A stretch of DNA of 5,412 nt, taken from NCBI GenBank assembly GCA_937880065.1, contig CALFMA010000318.1, positions 1 to 5,412 of the forward strand, written 5' to 3'. Below the pieces are notes generated by a model. The model searched no databases. It saw only the letters and a list, made by a program, of their open reading frames with translations, and was not told the DNA's origin. Of the stretch, positions 1-5,412 are shown one piece after another. Source of the stretch: an uncultured Ruminococcus sp. Lineage in GTDB: Bacteria > Bacillota_A > Clostridia > Oscillospirales > Ruminococcaceae. Each line of letters begins with the position of its first letter. The stretch's first letter is position 1. Position numbers and translations under genes: made by a program.

Positions 1-134
1 GTTTCAGACGTTAAACATTGCTTTGATACAAATCCTGCTTTTTTTAAAGATAATGGAAGCCATGCACAAACATCACCAAGTCCACCTGTTGATATAAATG
101 GAACAGCCTCAGCACCTACAAATAGTATTTTCAT
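1..134 (-). CDS. glgA: Glycogen synthase GlgA, N-terminal fragment (runs off the window edge)
   Basis: GlgA transfers glucose from ADP-glucose to a growing alpha-1,4-glucan in the cytoplasm. Only about 44 codons are present. They begin [20 protein letters not shown] and continue with DV, which is the classic GlgA N-terminus; the K-T/S-G-G-L-G loop contacts ADP-glucose. The start is well supported: ATG at 134-132, with TAAGGAG six bases upstream overlapping the glgD stop codon. The distal residues, after SLKKAG, read VSKQCLTSE. This does not resemble the usual family continuation (D-V-R-V-V-x-P), and the other two frames do not restore it. The extreme left end may therefore be divergent or wrongly assembled. 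The identity of the first 30 or so residues is very likely; the rest is uncertain. Confidence 0.85.
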   Translation of the reverse strand, partial: MKILFVGAEAVPFISTGGLGDVCAWLPLSLKKAGFVSKQCLTSE

Positions 135-147
135 ATTGCTCTCCTTA
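135..147 (-). promoter_or_regulatory. Shine-Dalgarno site of glgA overlapping the glgD stop
   Basis: The minus strand reads TAAGGAG followed by AGCAAT and then ATG. The TAA is the glgD stop codon and GGAG is the ribosome binding site, six bases from the glgA start. The overlap suggests translational coupling of glgD and glgA in one operon. Confidence 0.75.
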
Positions 148-555
148 AATCATTTTTCCTTTTGCCAAATAAAATGGCAATGTTTCATCTCCTGAGAGAA
201 CCTTATTATCTCTAATCATAACATTTTTGTCAGCGATTACACAGTTTAGCTGTACATTTTCTCCTGTGTATGTATCCTGGAACAAGATGGAATTCTTAAC
301 CTTAGAGCCCTTGCCTATCTTTGTGCCACGGAAAATAATTGAATTTTCAACCTCGCCAAAGATTTCACAGCCATCAGCAATAAGTGAATTTTTAACCTTA
401 GCATCTGGGCATTTTTCTTTTATTTTATTAGCTACTGTTACGGTTTTATCTTTATTAATATCATTAAAAGTATATGTTTTATAGTTAGAAATAAAATCTG
501 CTAAATAAATTGGTAATTTATATTCTTCAAAACGATGTTCGAACTTTTTTCGCAC
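145..555 (-). CDS. glgD: GlgD (ADP-glucose pyrophosphorylase-like subunit), C-terminal fragment lacking the catalytic domain
   Basis: GlgD is the non-catalytic or regulatory partner of GlgC in ADP-glucose synthesis for glycogen. Counting from the GTG at 555, residues from about 50 to 136 form the left-handed beta-helix that ends this family. Recognisable segments include [45 protein letters not shown] and a final AKGKMI. Full GlgD is roughly 370 residues, so the N-terminal nucleotidyltransferase fold is missing. Residues 1-49 ([10 protein letters not shown]..., then [13 protein letters not shown]...) are not recognisable as GlgD. The GTG at 555 is only the first start-like codon in an open frame that continues antisense into the aminotransferase as far as a stop at 646-648, and I see no convincing ribosome site there. 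The position directly upstream of glgA fits a glgC-glgD-glgA operon. The product is probably not functional as it stands, because of a rearrangement or a misassembly. Confidence 0.8.
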   Translation of the reverse strand: MRKKFEHRFEEYKLPIYLADFISNYKTYTFNDINKDKTVTVANKIKEKCPDAKVKNSLIADGCEIFGEVENSIIFRGTKIGKGSKVKNSILFQDTYTGENVQLNCVIADKNVMIRDNKVLSGDETLPFYLAKGKMI

Positions 556-560
556 TTTAT
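409..560. other. AT-rich stretch of unknown origin between two truncated genes
   Basis: I counted 24 G+C in the 120 bases 421-540 (20%), against 62 of 120 (52%) in 901-1020 of the adjoining aminotransferase gene. The stretch stays open on the minus strand in frame with the GlgD tail, but the encoded residues do not look like GlgD. On the plus strand no aminotransferase homology is visible before about 583. It contains the short palindrome GTTCGAAC at 537-544. I see no promoter, insertion-sequence end or target duplication. It may be a third piece of DNA joined here, or divergent linker sequence. Confidence 0.5.
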
Positions 561-1170
561 AGGTACGGTCATCCCAAAGTATATCCTCAACATTCTTGAC
601 GAGGCTAAAAAGGCAGGAAATGAAAATATCGTTTACATTTTCGCTTCAACTTCAAAGGTAACTTTCCCTGGTGCAGGTGTTGCTGCTATGGGTGCAAGCA
701 AAGAGAATATTGACGAACTGAAAAAATACCTCGGTATTTCAATTATCGGTCACGATAAGGTTAATCAGCTTCGCCACGTTAAATTCTTCGGCACATATGA
801 AAATATGGTTGAGCATATGAAGAAGCATGCTGCTATTATCGCTCCAAAGTTCAAGCTTGTGTGCGATACACTCAAAGCTGAAATTGCTCCTCTCGGTATC
901 GGCGAATGGACAGAGCCACAGGGCGGATATTTCGTATCTTTCAACGCTCTCAACGGCTGTGCAAAGAGAGTTGTAAAGCTTTGTGCTGAGGCAGGTGCAA
1001 CTCTTACAGGTGCAGGTGCTACATTCCCTTACGGAATTGACAAGGACGACAGAAACATCCGTATTGCTCCCACATATCCCTCTATGGAGGATTTAGCAAA
1101 GGCATTGGAACTTTTCGTTATCAGCGTTAAGCTTGCAAGTGCTGAAAAGCTTCTCAGCGAAATGGAATAA
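535..1170 (+). CDS. Type Ic aspartate aminotransferase (AspT-like), C-terminal half only
   Basis: This is a PLP-dependent fold-type I transaminase that interconverts aspartate + 2-oxoglutarate and oxaloacetate + glutamate. From about residue 17 (nucleotide 583) to the end, the product matches the Corynebacterium AspT-like (type Ic) subgroup. The PLP-binding Lys41 lies in FASTSKVTFPGAG. GHDKVNQLRH and PKGGYF-like EPQGGYFVS follow, then TGAGATFPYG. Arg176 in RNIRIAPTYPS should be the substrate alpha-carboxylate binder. Family members are about 420-430 residues with the Lys near the middle, so more than 200 N-terminal residues are missing. That missing part contains the PLP phosphate cup and the Asp/Asn/Tyr cofactor contacts. 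The ATG at 535 is merely the first in-frame ATG. It has no ribosome site and lies in the AT-rich junction, so the fragment is probably not expressed as an enzyme. The 3' end is intact and followed by a terminator. Confidence 0.85.
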   Translation: MFELFSHFIGTVIPKYILNILDEAKKAGNENIVYIFASTSKVTFPGAGVAAMGASKENIDELKKYLGISIIGHDKVNQLRHVKFFGTYENMVEHMKKHAAIIAPKFKLVCDTLKAEIAPLGIGEWTEPQGGYFVSFNALNGCAKRVVKLCAEAGATLTGAGATFPYGIDKDDRNIRIAPTYPSMEDLAKALELFVISVKLASAEKLLSEME

Positions 1171-1180
1171 TAATACCAAA

Positions 1181-1213
1181 GGGTATCGTGAAATCACGAT
1201 ACCCCATTTTTTT
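1181..1213 (+). terminator. Rho-independent terminator of the aminotransferase gene, shared with the convergent LCP gene
   Basis: A perfect 10-bp stem (GGGTATCGTG, loop AAAT, CACGATACCC) is followed by CA and seven T residues (1207-1213), 10 bases after the aminotransferase stop. On the minus strand the same hairpin is preceded by an A run and followed by only TTTGG, so it would be a weaker terminator for the LCP gene. The stop codon of the LCP gene (TGA, 1196-1194) lies within the hairpin, straddling the loop and the stem. Confidence 0.9.
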
Positions 1214-2618
1214 GACTTGTATAAACATTGTCACAAATTAGCCTGTAATTAGCATTGAAATCTACAGAAAGAACTGCACTTTCATATCCATCGATGATTA
1301 CTGTCATATTACCATACGTTCCCTCAGCAGGAACTCTAAGCTGTTGACGGTCATAATCAATTATAAATGGTGCTCTGAGAGAAAGTGCATACAGTTCAGC
1401 CGTTGACATATTCGTTTCAACACCCGGAAGAACGCTTGACGCAACATTTGTCAGCGTGGAGGGATTAATGGATTTCACCTTGTCCATAATAAGCTCAATT
1501 ACTTTTCTCTGTCGCTCAGTTCGCTCAAAATCGGCATTTCCGATATAGCGTATACGTGCATATGACAAAGCCTGTTTGCCGTTGAGATGAATTTTTCCGC
1601 CGCCGTTAAGGAGGTCATCAAGAGTATTGTCACCCATAATTGCATTGACCTCATTCCGCAGAATATTGTTTATTTCCCCTGCTTCGGCATCTGATATGTC
1701 AATATCAATTCCGCCCACAGCGTCAACAATATTCGCAACCGAAATAAAGTTCACCGCAACATAATCCTCCACAGCAATGCCGAAATTATGCTCAATTGTA
1801 TCCATAAGCAAATCAGCACCGCCGAAAGTATATGACGCATTAAGCTTATTCCAGCCATAACCGGGAATTTCCACATAGCAGTCACGCATAAGGGAAATAA
1901 GGCTTATTTCATCGGTTTTGCTGTTTATGGAAGCTATAATCATAGTGTCGGAGCGTCCACGTTCTTCGGAATTTCTGCTGTCAGTTCCGATAAGCAGAAC
2001 ATTTGTGACGTAACTCCGTGAAAGGGCATCGCTTCGGCGATTTCTCTCCCCTGTAGCTACGTAATCCATTTTTTTGATAAGCATAACCGAGGTGCAGGAA
2101 TACATTCCGAAAACAACGAGAAACAGTACAAGCAGAGTTTTTATCAACCTGCCGAAAAGCTTTGCAAGAGGATTTTTTCTTTTGCGTTTTTTCTTTTGCG
2201 GCTGTTGATTTCCGCTGTTGTTCTTAGCAGGCGGTTTATGCGTTTGCTGAGTCGGTCTTGATTGACCGCTGTTTTGCCTTGGCTGAGTTGGTCTTGGCTG
2301 CCCGCCATAATACGGCTGTTCATCGTAATACTGCTTATTCTGACCGTTATATGGCTGTTCATCGTAGTACTGCTTATTCTGCCCGTTATATGGCTGTTCA
2401 TCGTAGTACTGCTGATTCTGCCCATTATATGACTGCTGACCGTGGTATGGCTGTTCCTCACCGCTATATGACTGTTGGTCGTAATACCGCCTATTCATCT
2501 GCGGCAGACCATTGTTCTGCGGAACTTGTCTTTGCCCCTGAGTTGGTGTATTGCGTATCTCACGGGGAATGTATATTGTGTTGGTATCCTGATTGTCTGT
2601 AATATTTCTGTCGGACAT
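1194..2618 (-). CDS. LytR-CpsA-Psr (LCP) family cell-wall glycopolymer ligase with a Tyr/Gln/Asn-rich repeat tail
   Basis: LCP proteins transfer undecaprenyl-phosphate-linked glycopolymers (teichoic acids, capsule) onto peptidoglycan outside the membrane. The 474-residue product has a cytoplasmic tail (1-156). This includes a Tyr/Gln/Asn/Gly-rich part (about 45-110) with a 13-residue repeat (QYYDEQPYNGQNK), a Pro/Gln part, and a basic stretch KKKRKRK (142-148). One membrane helix follows (about 157-181), then the LCP domain (about 203-385). Visible active-site motifs are GTDSR (211-215), GRSDT (221-225), MRDCYVEIPGYG (244-255), KLN (258-260), and a basic cluster with R355, R357, D363, R366, R369, Q370 and R371. 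The first Pro of the usual PRD is Met, a substitution I associate with clostridial members. The C-terminal ~85 residues are a family-variable extension. The start is ATG at 2618-2616, with AGAGGT nine bases upstream inside the end of the preceding gene. It is the last gene of the operon. Confidence 0.93.
   Translation of the reverse strand: MSDRNITDNQDTNTIYIPREIRNTPTQGQRQVPQNNGLPQMNRRYYDQQSYSGEEQPYHGQQSYNGQNQQYYDEQPYNGQNKQYYDEQPYNGQNKQYYDEQPYYGGQPRPTQPRQNSGQSRPTQQTHKPPAKNNSGNQQPQKKKRKRKNPLAKLFGRLIKTLLVLFLVVFGMYSCTSVMLIKKMDYVATGERNRRSDALSRSYVTNVLLIGTDSRNSEERGRSDTMIIASINSKTDEISLISLMRDCYVEIPGYGWNKLNASYTFGGADLLMDTIEHNFGIAVEDYVAVNFISVANIVDAVGGIDIDISDAEAGEINNILRNEVNAIMGDNTLDDLLNGGGKIHLNGKQALSYARIRYIGNADFERTERQRKVIELIMDKVKSINPSTLTNVASSVLPGVETNMSTAELYALSLRAPFIIDYDRQQLRVPAEGTYGNMTVIIDGYESAVLSVDFNANYRLICDNVYTSQKNGVS
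2314..2430 (-). repeat. Three 39-bp tandem repeats inside the LCP gene
   Basis: Units begin at GGCTGTTCATCGTA (plus-strand reading) at 2314, 2353 and 2392, exactly 39 bp apart with few mismatches. Each encodes 13 residues of the type QYYDEQPYNGQNK. Degenerate half-units continue to about 2490 (GACTGCTGACCGTGG at 2431, GGCTGTTCCTCACCG at 2449, GACTGTTGGTCGTAA after it). The length is a multiple of three, so copy-number change keeps the reading frame. Confidence 0.9.
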
Positions 2619-2624
2619 TTTATA

Positions 2625-5132
2625 TTACCTCTTTTTTGAACCTGCCGCAAAACAGGTTAATAATGTGCATATGAGATTGTACACAATCATTGCCGTTGCC
2701 GACATATAAATATAATTGGACTCATATGCCTTTGAAAGAATAAGCATCATTGATAAACCAAAACCGAGAAGAATTGAAACAGTCTGGAAAATAAGAGCAA
2801 TTACAGCTGATGTGTGTATATTCTTTATGCCAAGTATAAGCTGTGCCATTGAACTGAATTTTCCTGCACAAGCCATTGAGGCACTAAGACGGACTGCTTT
2901 TTTGGTTTCGGCATCGAAATCCTCGTGAAGCTTCTTTGGCAGCACTTTTACCATTCCGTTTGGTATGCCGTAAACTGCTGAAATTTTTTCGGCTGTAATG
3001 AAACTGTCAACGGATTTCACCACAATGCATACCTTTTTCTTAACAAGTCTTTCTGCCCATTTTCTCACGCCTCTGCCTGCAATTACATCAACTACAAACA
3101 TTGCCGCAAGACTTCCCGAAATTGAAAGATAAATCGGCTCGTGTCCCTTTGCATATTCGGCTTCACGGGTTTTTGTGGGAAGTCCCTCGATATTGTGAGT
3201 TTCCATAAGTTCACGGCTTCCGAGGAGAATACGTCTGTTTTTAATCCAGCCGCAAAGTCCCATTCCGTCCTCATATGAGAAATTGTCAATGGGATAGAGG
3301 AGCTTTTCCCTGCCCTTTATAAGGTCGGCAAAAAGCTGCTGTAAAAGGCTTCCGCCGTGATATGAAAGGCTTGCCGCATCGAGAAATGCTTCATCAAGCT
3401 TTGTATTTGAAAATACCTTTATACCGCCAAGTCGGACTGTTCCCTCGGTGAAAATATCCTCAGCCTTTACAAGAAGTGAATTTGTATCGTAAAGGTCATC
3501 TACACTCTGATAGCCCAAAAGTATTCCGTCATTTTTCAAGGTTTCCTCAGATACCTTTTCAAGTGGAATATTTGCCGCAAAGGGAAGTGCTATACAAGAG
3601 CAGGCACATAAAAGCATTGTGAGAATTGAAAGTCCGAATACAAATGCTTCAATTGAGAAAAGCGTTCCCATACGGATACTCGTAAGGATTATAGATACAA
3701 TGAGAGAGCCGCCAAGACAAAGCGGAACCGCTTTTCGGCAGAATGTATCAGTTATATCCGAGGAGTATGTATATCTAAGAAAATCCGTGAGAAAATCGGT
3801 GGGACGCATTGCCGCAAGTATTGGGAAATCCCCTAAAGTGCCGTGGGTAAGCCGTTCCGCACGTTCCTCGTCCTTGACATATACAACGCCGTGACGGTTG
3901 AAATCCCGTGAGGCAAATTTGAAATTTCGCCTTGCTCTTTTAAGGATAAGATATTTTCCTATGGCATTTGTGAGCAATGCAAGAATTCCCACAGGCATAT
4001 AAATGTGAATAAGTTCCGCCCGTGCCATATCCGTTTGCAGAAATGCTCCAAGGAGGGATATAAAGCAAGCCGCCGCCGTTACCGCTGTCATTGAATCGCT
4101 GTCGGCTTTGAGTTTTACAAGATTTTTAAATCCCTTTGTTATGACAGGGTAGGAATAAAACAGAGCCAATGCACCTAAAACAATATGTGCAAGGAGATAT
4201 GTATGAATGTGGTAAATGCTCAGAAATTCCGCAATGGGGAAATTAAATCTGCTGCAAATCGTTATATAAATGCTCAGAAATGCTGTAAGTCCGAGAACTG
4301 CAACACGTGTTTTGAGTATGCCCAGAAGTTCATAAATATCCCGTCCAACGTCCTGTACATCGCCGTAATAGTTGAAGTCAACTATTCGCTTTGTACGCTT
4401 TGCCTTCATTGCCTGACGTGTATATTCCTCCGCATTGCTGGCAATCCGCACATCAATGCTTTCTTCAGAGGCAGCACGTATACTGCTCAGGTCAATATTT
4501 GTAGTTTCCGCCCTCGGTGCAAGTTCAATGGGGCGTGTAGCCTCCAATGCCGCAGGTGAGGGAACAATATCCGTAAGATTTTTTCTGTTTTCGGGAGCTT
4601 CCGCCTCGTTTATGATTTCTTCCCTTGTGCGTTTTTTCTTCTTCACATCGGGAGGAATGTACATATACTCCCCTGCCGCTTTTTCCTTTGAATAAGTCTG
4701 CTGTGATTCTTCCTTGCCGAACCACTTTTTCTTTTTCTTCTTTACCGCCTCTCTCGCTCTTGTAGAGCCATACATAGGACGGATTTTTGACGAGCCTTCG
4801 AGAAGTTCAGCTATTTCTTCATTGTCAACGGGATGAGTTGATTTCACCCCTGTAATTCCCTCATCACCTGCTACAGCCGCCTTTTTTGTTGAAATTTCCG
4901 CAGGCTTTATTTCATTGGAAGGCTTAACATTGGGAGTATCTCCGTCAAAAAGCTCATTTTTCATATGCGAAACAGCCTTTGGAACTTCCATAACCTCCCT
5001 TACAGGGTCGGGAATTGTAGAATTGAGAATTTTTCTTGTGTCTTCCCTGTTAACACCCGATGTAGACTTATCATCGGGATTTGCTTTATATTCATCAAGA
5101 ATATCTTCAAGAGATAACTTCGAATCTGCCAT
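2625..5132 (-). CDS. P1B-type ATPase-like membrane protein lacking catalytic residues (probable pseudoenzyme)
   Basis: I do not recognise a named family. The 835-residue protein has a hydrophilic, probably disordered cytoplasmic tail (1 to about 272) with Lys runs (131-136, 164-167) and no metal-binding GMTCxxC domain. Eight predicted helices follow, at about 276-294, 302-331, 347-366, 376-397, 468-487, 493-520, 775-799 and 806-829. This is the 2+2+2+2 order of heavy-metal P-type ATPases. CACSCIAL (509-516) matches the membrane CPC motif with Pro changed to Ser. KAEDIFTEG (556-564) lines up with DKTGTLTEG, putting Lys556 at the phosphorylated Asp. The N-domain-like GMGLCGWIKNRRILLGSREL (623-642) is retained, but HP is not evident (S595-L596). 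SVD (707-709) replaces TGD, and AGKFSS (756-761) replaces GDGxND. The loop after helix 4 (about 400-467) is short and has no TGE. Transport driven by ATP is therefore unlikely; a structural, sensory or regulatory role is inferred. It lies between rlmB and an LCP gene. Confidence 0.8.
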   Translation of the reverse strand: MADSKLSLEDILDEYKANPDDKSTSGVNREDTRKILNSTIPDPVREVMEVPKAVSHMKNELFDGDTPNVKPSNEIKPAEISTKKAAVAGDEGITGVKSTHPVDNEEIAELLEGSSKIRPMYGSTRAREAVKKKKKKWFGKEESQQTYSKEKAAGEYMYIPPDVKKKKRTREEIINEAEAPENRKNLTDIVPSPAALEATRPIELAPRAETTNIDLSSIRAASEESIDVRIASNAEEYTRQAMKAKRTKRIVDFNYYGDVQDVGRDIYELLGILKTRVAVLGLTAFLSIYITICSRFNFPIAEFLSIYHIHTYLLAHIVLGALALFYSYPVITKGFKNLVKLKADSDSMTAVTAAACFISLLGAFLQTDMARAELIHIYMPVGILALLTNAIGKYLILKRARRNFKFASRDFNRHGVVYVKDEERAERLTHGTLGDFPILAAMRPTDFLTDFLRYTYSSDITDTFCRKAVPLCLGGSLIVSIILTSIRMGTLFSIEAFVFGLSILTMLLCACSCIALPFAANIPLEKVSEETLKNDGILLGYQSVDDLYDTNSLLVKAEDIFTEGTVRLGGIKVFSNTKLDEAFLDAASLSYHGGSLLQQLFADLIKGREKLLYPIDNFSYEDGMGLCGWIKNRRILLGSRELMETHNIEGLPTKTREAEYAKGHEPIYLSISGSLAAMFVVDVIAGRGVRKWAERLVKKKVCIVVKSVDSFITAEKISAVYGIPNGMVKVLPKKLHEDFDAETKKAVRLSASMACAGKFSSMAQLILGIKNIHTSAVIALIFQTVSILLGFGLSMMLILSKAYESNYIYMSATAMIVYNLICTLLTCFAAGSKKR
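2627..2632 (-). promoter_or_regulatory. Shine-Dalgarno of the LCP gene embedded in the last codons of the upstream gene
   Basis: The minus strand reads AAG AGG TAA, the final Lys, Arg and stop codons of the upstream membrane protein. AGAGGT within it is the only ribosome site for the LCP ATG, nine bases on. With a 6-bp gap between the genes, this points to translational coupling and a single mRNA. Confidence 0.75.
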
Positions 5133-5146
5133 ACTTACCTCCCTGC
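5133..5146 (-). promoter_or_regulatory. Strong Shine-Dalgarno setting the start of the 835-residue protein
   Basis: The minus strand carries AGGGAGGT (5144-5137) followed by AAGT and the ATG at 5132-5130, which gives five bases between GGAGG and the start. The whole 14-bp space after the methyltransferase stop codon is taken up by this site, so there is no room for a separate promoter. Confidence 0.8.
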
Positions 5147-5412
5147 TTATTTCTTTGCTCTGCGTTGACGGAGAATTTCATACATAAATATACCTGCCGC
5201 TACAGAGGCATTGAGGGAATTTATTTTTCCCTCCATAGGCAATCTCATCATAAAATCGCATTTTTCTCTGATAAGGCGGCTTATGCCGAATCCCTCAGAG
5301 CCTATGACAAGACCGCAGCTGCCTGTAAGGTCGGTTTCGCTGTAATCAGTTCCGTCAGCATCTGTTCCGTATATCCACACGCCGTTTTCTTTCAACTTAT
5401 CAATTGCCGCCG
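5147..5412 (-). CDS. rlmB: SPOUT-family rRNA/tRNA 2'-O-ribose methyltransferase (RlmB/TrmH type), C-terminal part
   Basis: RlmB-type enzymes methylate a ribose 2'-OH of 23S rRNA using S-adenosylmethionine bound in a trefoil knot. The window holds the last 88 or so residues, entering from the right edge. Motif 2 of the knot is GLVIGSEGFGISRLIREKCD, with the conserved G-S-E-G. Motif 3 is RLPMEGKINSLNASVAAGIF, with the S-L-N-A-S-V-A catalytic and SAM-binding segment. Both are intact, and the C-terminus RQRRAKK is typical. The TTG at 5395 is an internal Leu codon, not a start, because the frame remains open upstream to the edge (A-A-I-D-K before it) and the domain is incomplete. TrmH and RlmB cannot be fully separated without the N-terminus; RlmB is favoured because Firmicutes usually carry this type. 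It appears to be the first visible gene of the operon. Confidence 0.9.
   Translation of the reverse strand, partial: AAIDKLKENGVWIYGTDADGTDYSETDLTGSCGLVIGSEGFGISRLIREKCDFMMRLPMEGKINSLNASVAAGIFMYEILRQRRAKK

Noticed and set aside
537..544. Palindrome GTTCGAAC at the junction as a recombination or attachment site
   Set aside because: It is only 8 bp, with no second copy or flanking inverted repeats seen, and no integrase or transposase in the window.
145..645. A longer minus-strand gene extending from glgD into the antisense of the aminotransferase
   Set aside because: The frame is open to a stop at 646-648 but has no ATG or ribosome site beyond 555, and the sequence there is the complement of conserved aminotransferase codons.
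2314..2430. Regularly spaced direct repeats considered as a CRISPR array
   Set aside because: The units are contiguous with no unique spacers, the period is a multiple of three, and they are translated within the LCP gene.
2258..2602. Plus-strand open frame with a repeated H-R-S-T-A-Y-S pattern
   Set aside because: It is the antisense shadow of the LCP tandem repeat. It has no ribosome site, and the LCP frame on the other strand is strongly supported by family motifs.
4185..4559. Plus-strand open frame of 124 codons, cysteine-rich
   Set aside because: It lies antisense to the membrane segments of the P-type ATPase-like gene, and its composition is explained by the complement of hydrophobic codons. 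It has no family resemblance.
2625..5132. A functional heavy-metal exporter (CopA/ZntA type)
   Set aside because: The overall layout matches, but DKTGT, GDGxND, TGE and CPC are all absent, so an active pump annotation is not supported.
5147..5395. TTG at 5395 as the start of a short methyltransferase
   Set aside because: The same frame stays open to the window edge, and the SPOUT domain would be incomplete. The TTG is an internal leucine codon.

Overview
The window looks like a Clostridia (Firmicutes) chromosome or metagenomic contig, most likely of the Ruminococcus/Oscillospiraceae type. The evidence is moderate-to-low GC, strong GGAGG-type ribosome binding sites, a glgD-glgA glycogen pair, a type Ic aspartate aminotransferase, and an LCP protein carrying the SLMRD variant of the usual SxPRD motif. 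I infer the taxon from gene style only and could not test it.

Layout. Positions 1-134 (minus) hold the first codons of a glycogen synthase gene (glgA), running off the left edge. Just upstream of it on the minus strand is the C-terminal beta-helix part of GlgD (145 to about 408, frame open to 555). Its N-terminal nucleotidyltransferase domain is missing. About 150 bp of very AT-rich sequence (20% G+C over 421-540) follows. The plus strand then carries the C-terminal half of a type Ic aspartate aminotransferase (to 1170), whose N-terminal half is also missing. Two 5'-truncated genes meet head to head, so 409-583 contains a rearrangement breakpoint or an assembly chimera. A clean hairpin terminator (1181-1213) ends the aminotransferase gene.

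The right-hand 4.2 kb is intact and entirely minus strand. It is a compact, apparently translationally coupled operon read from right to left: the 3' end of an rlmB/trmH-type SPOUT rRNA 2'-O-methyltransferase gene (5147-5412), then an 835-residue membrane protein (2625-5132), then a LytR-CpsA-Psr (LCP) cell-wall ligase gene (1194-2618). The gaps are 14 bp and 6 bp. The LCP gene converges on the aminotransferase gene, and its stop codon lies inside the shared terminator hairpin.

The most interesting gene is the 835-residue protein. It has the eight-helix layout and the domain order of a P1B-type (heavy-metal) P-type ATPase, but the catalytic signatures are replaced. The phosphorylated Asp of DKTGT aligns with Lys556 in KAEDIFTEG. 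The GDGxND loop aligns with AGKFSS, the TGE actuator motif is absent, CPC has become CSC, and the metal-binding N-terminal domain is replaced by a long, lysine-rich, probably disordered cytoplasmic tail. I read it as a P-type ATPase pseudoenzyme co-expressed with an envelope-polymer ligase. The LCP partner has a Tyr/Gln/Asn-rich cytoplasmic tail built from a 39-bp tandem repeat.
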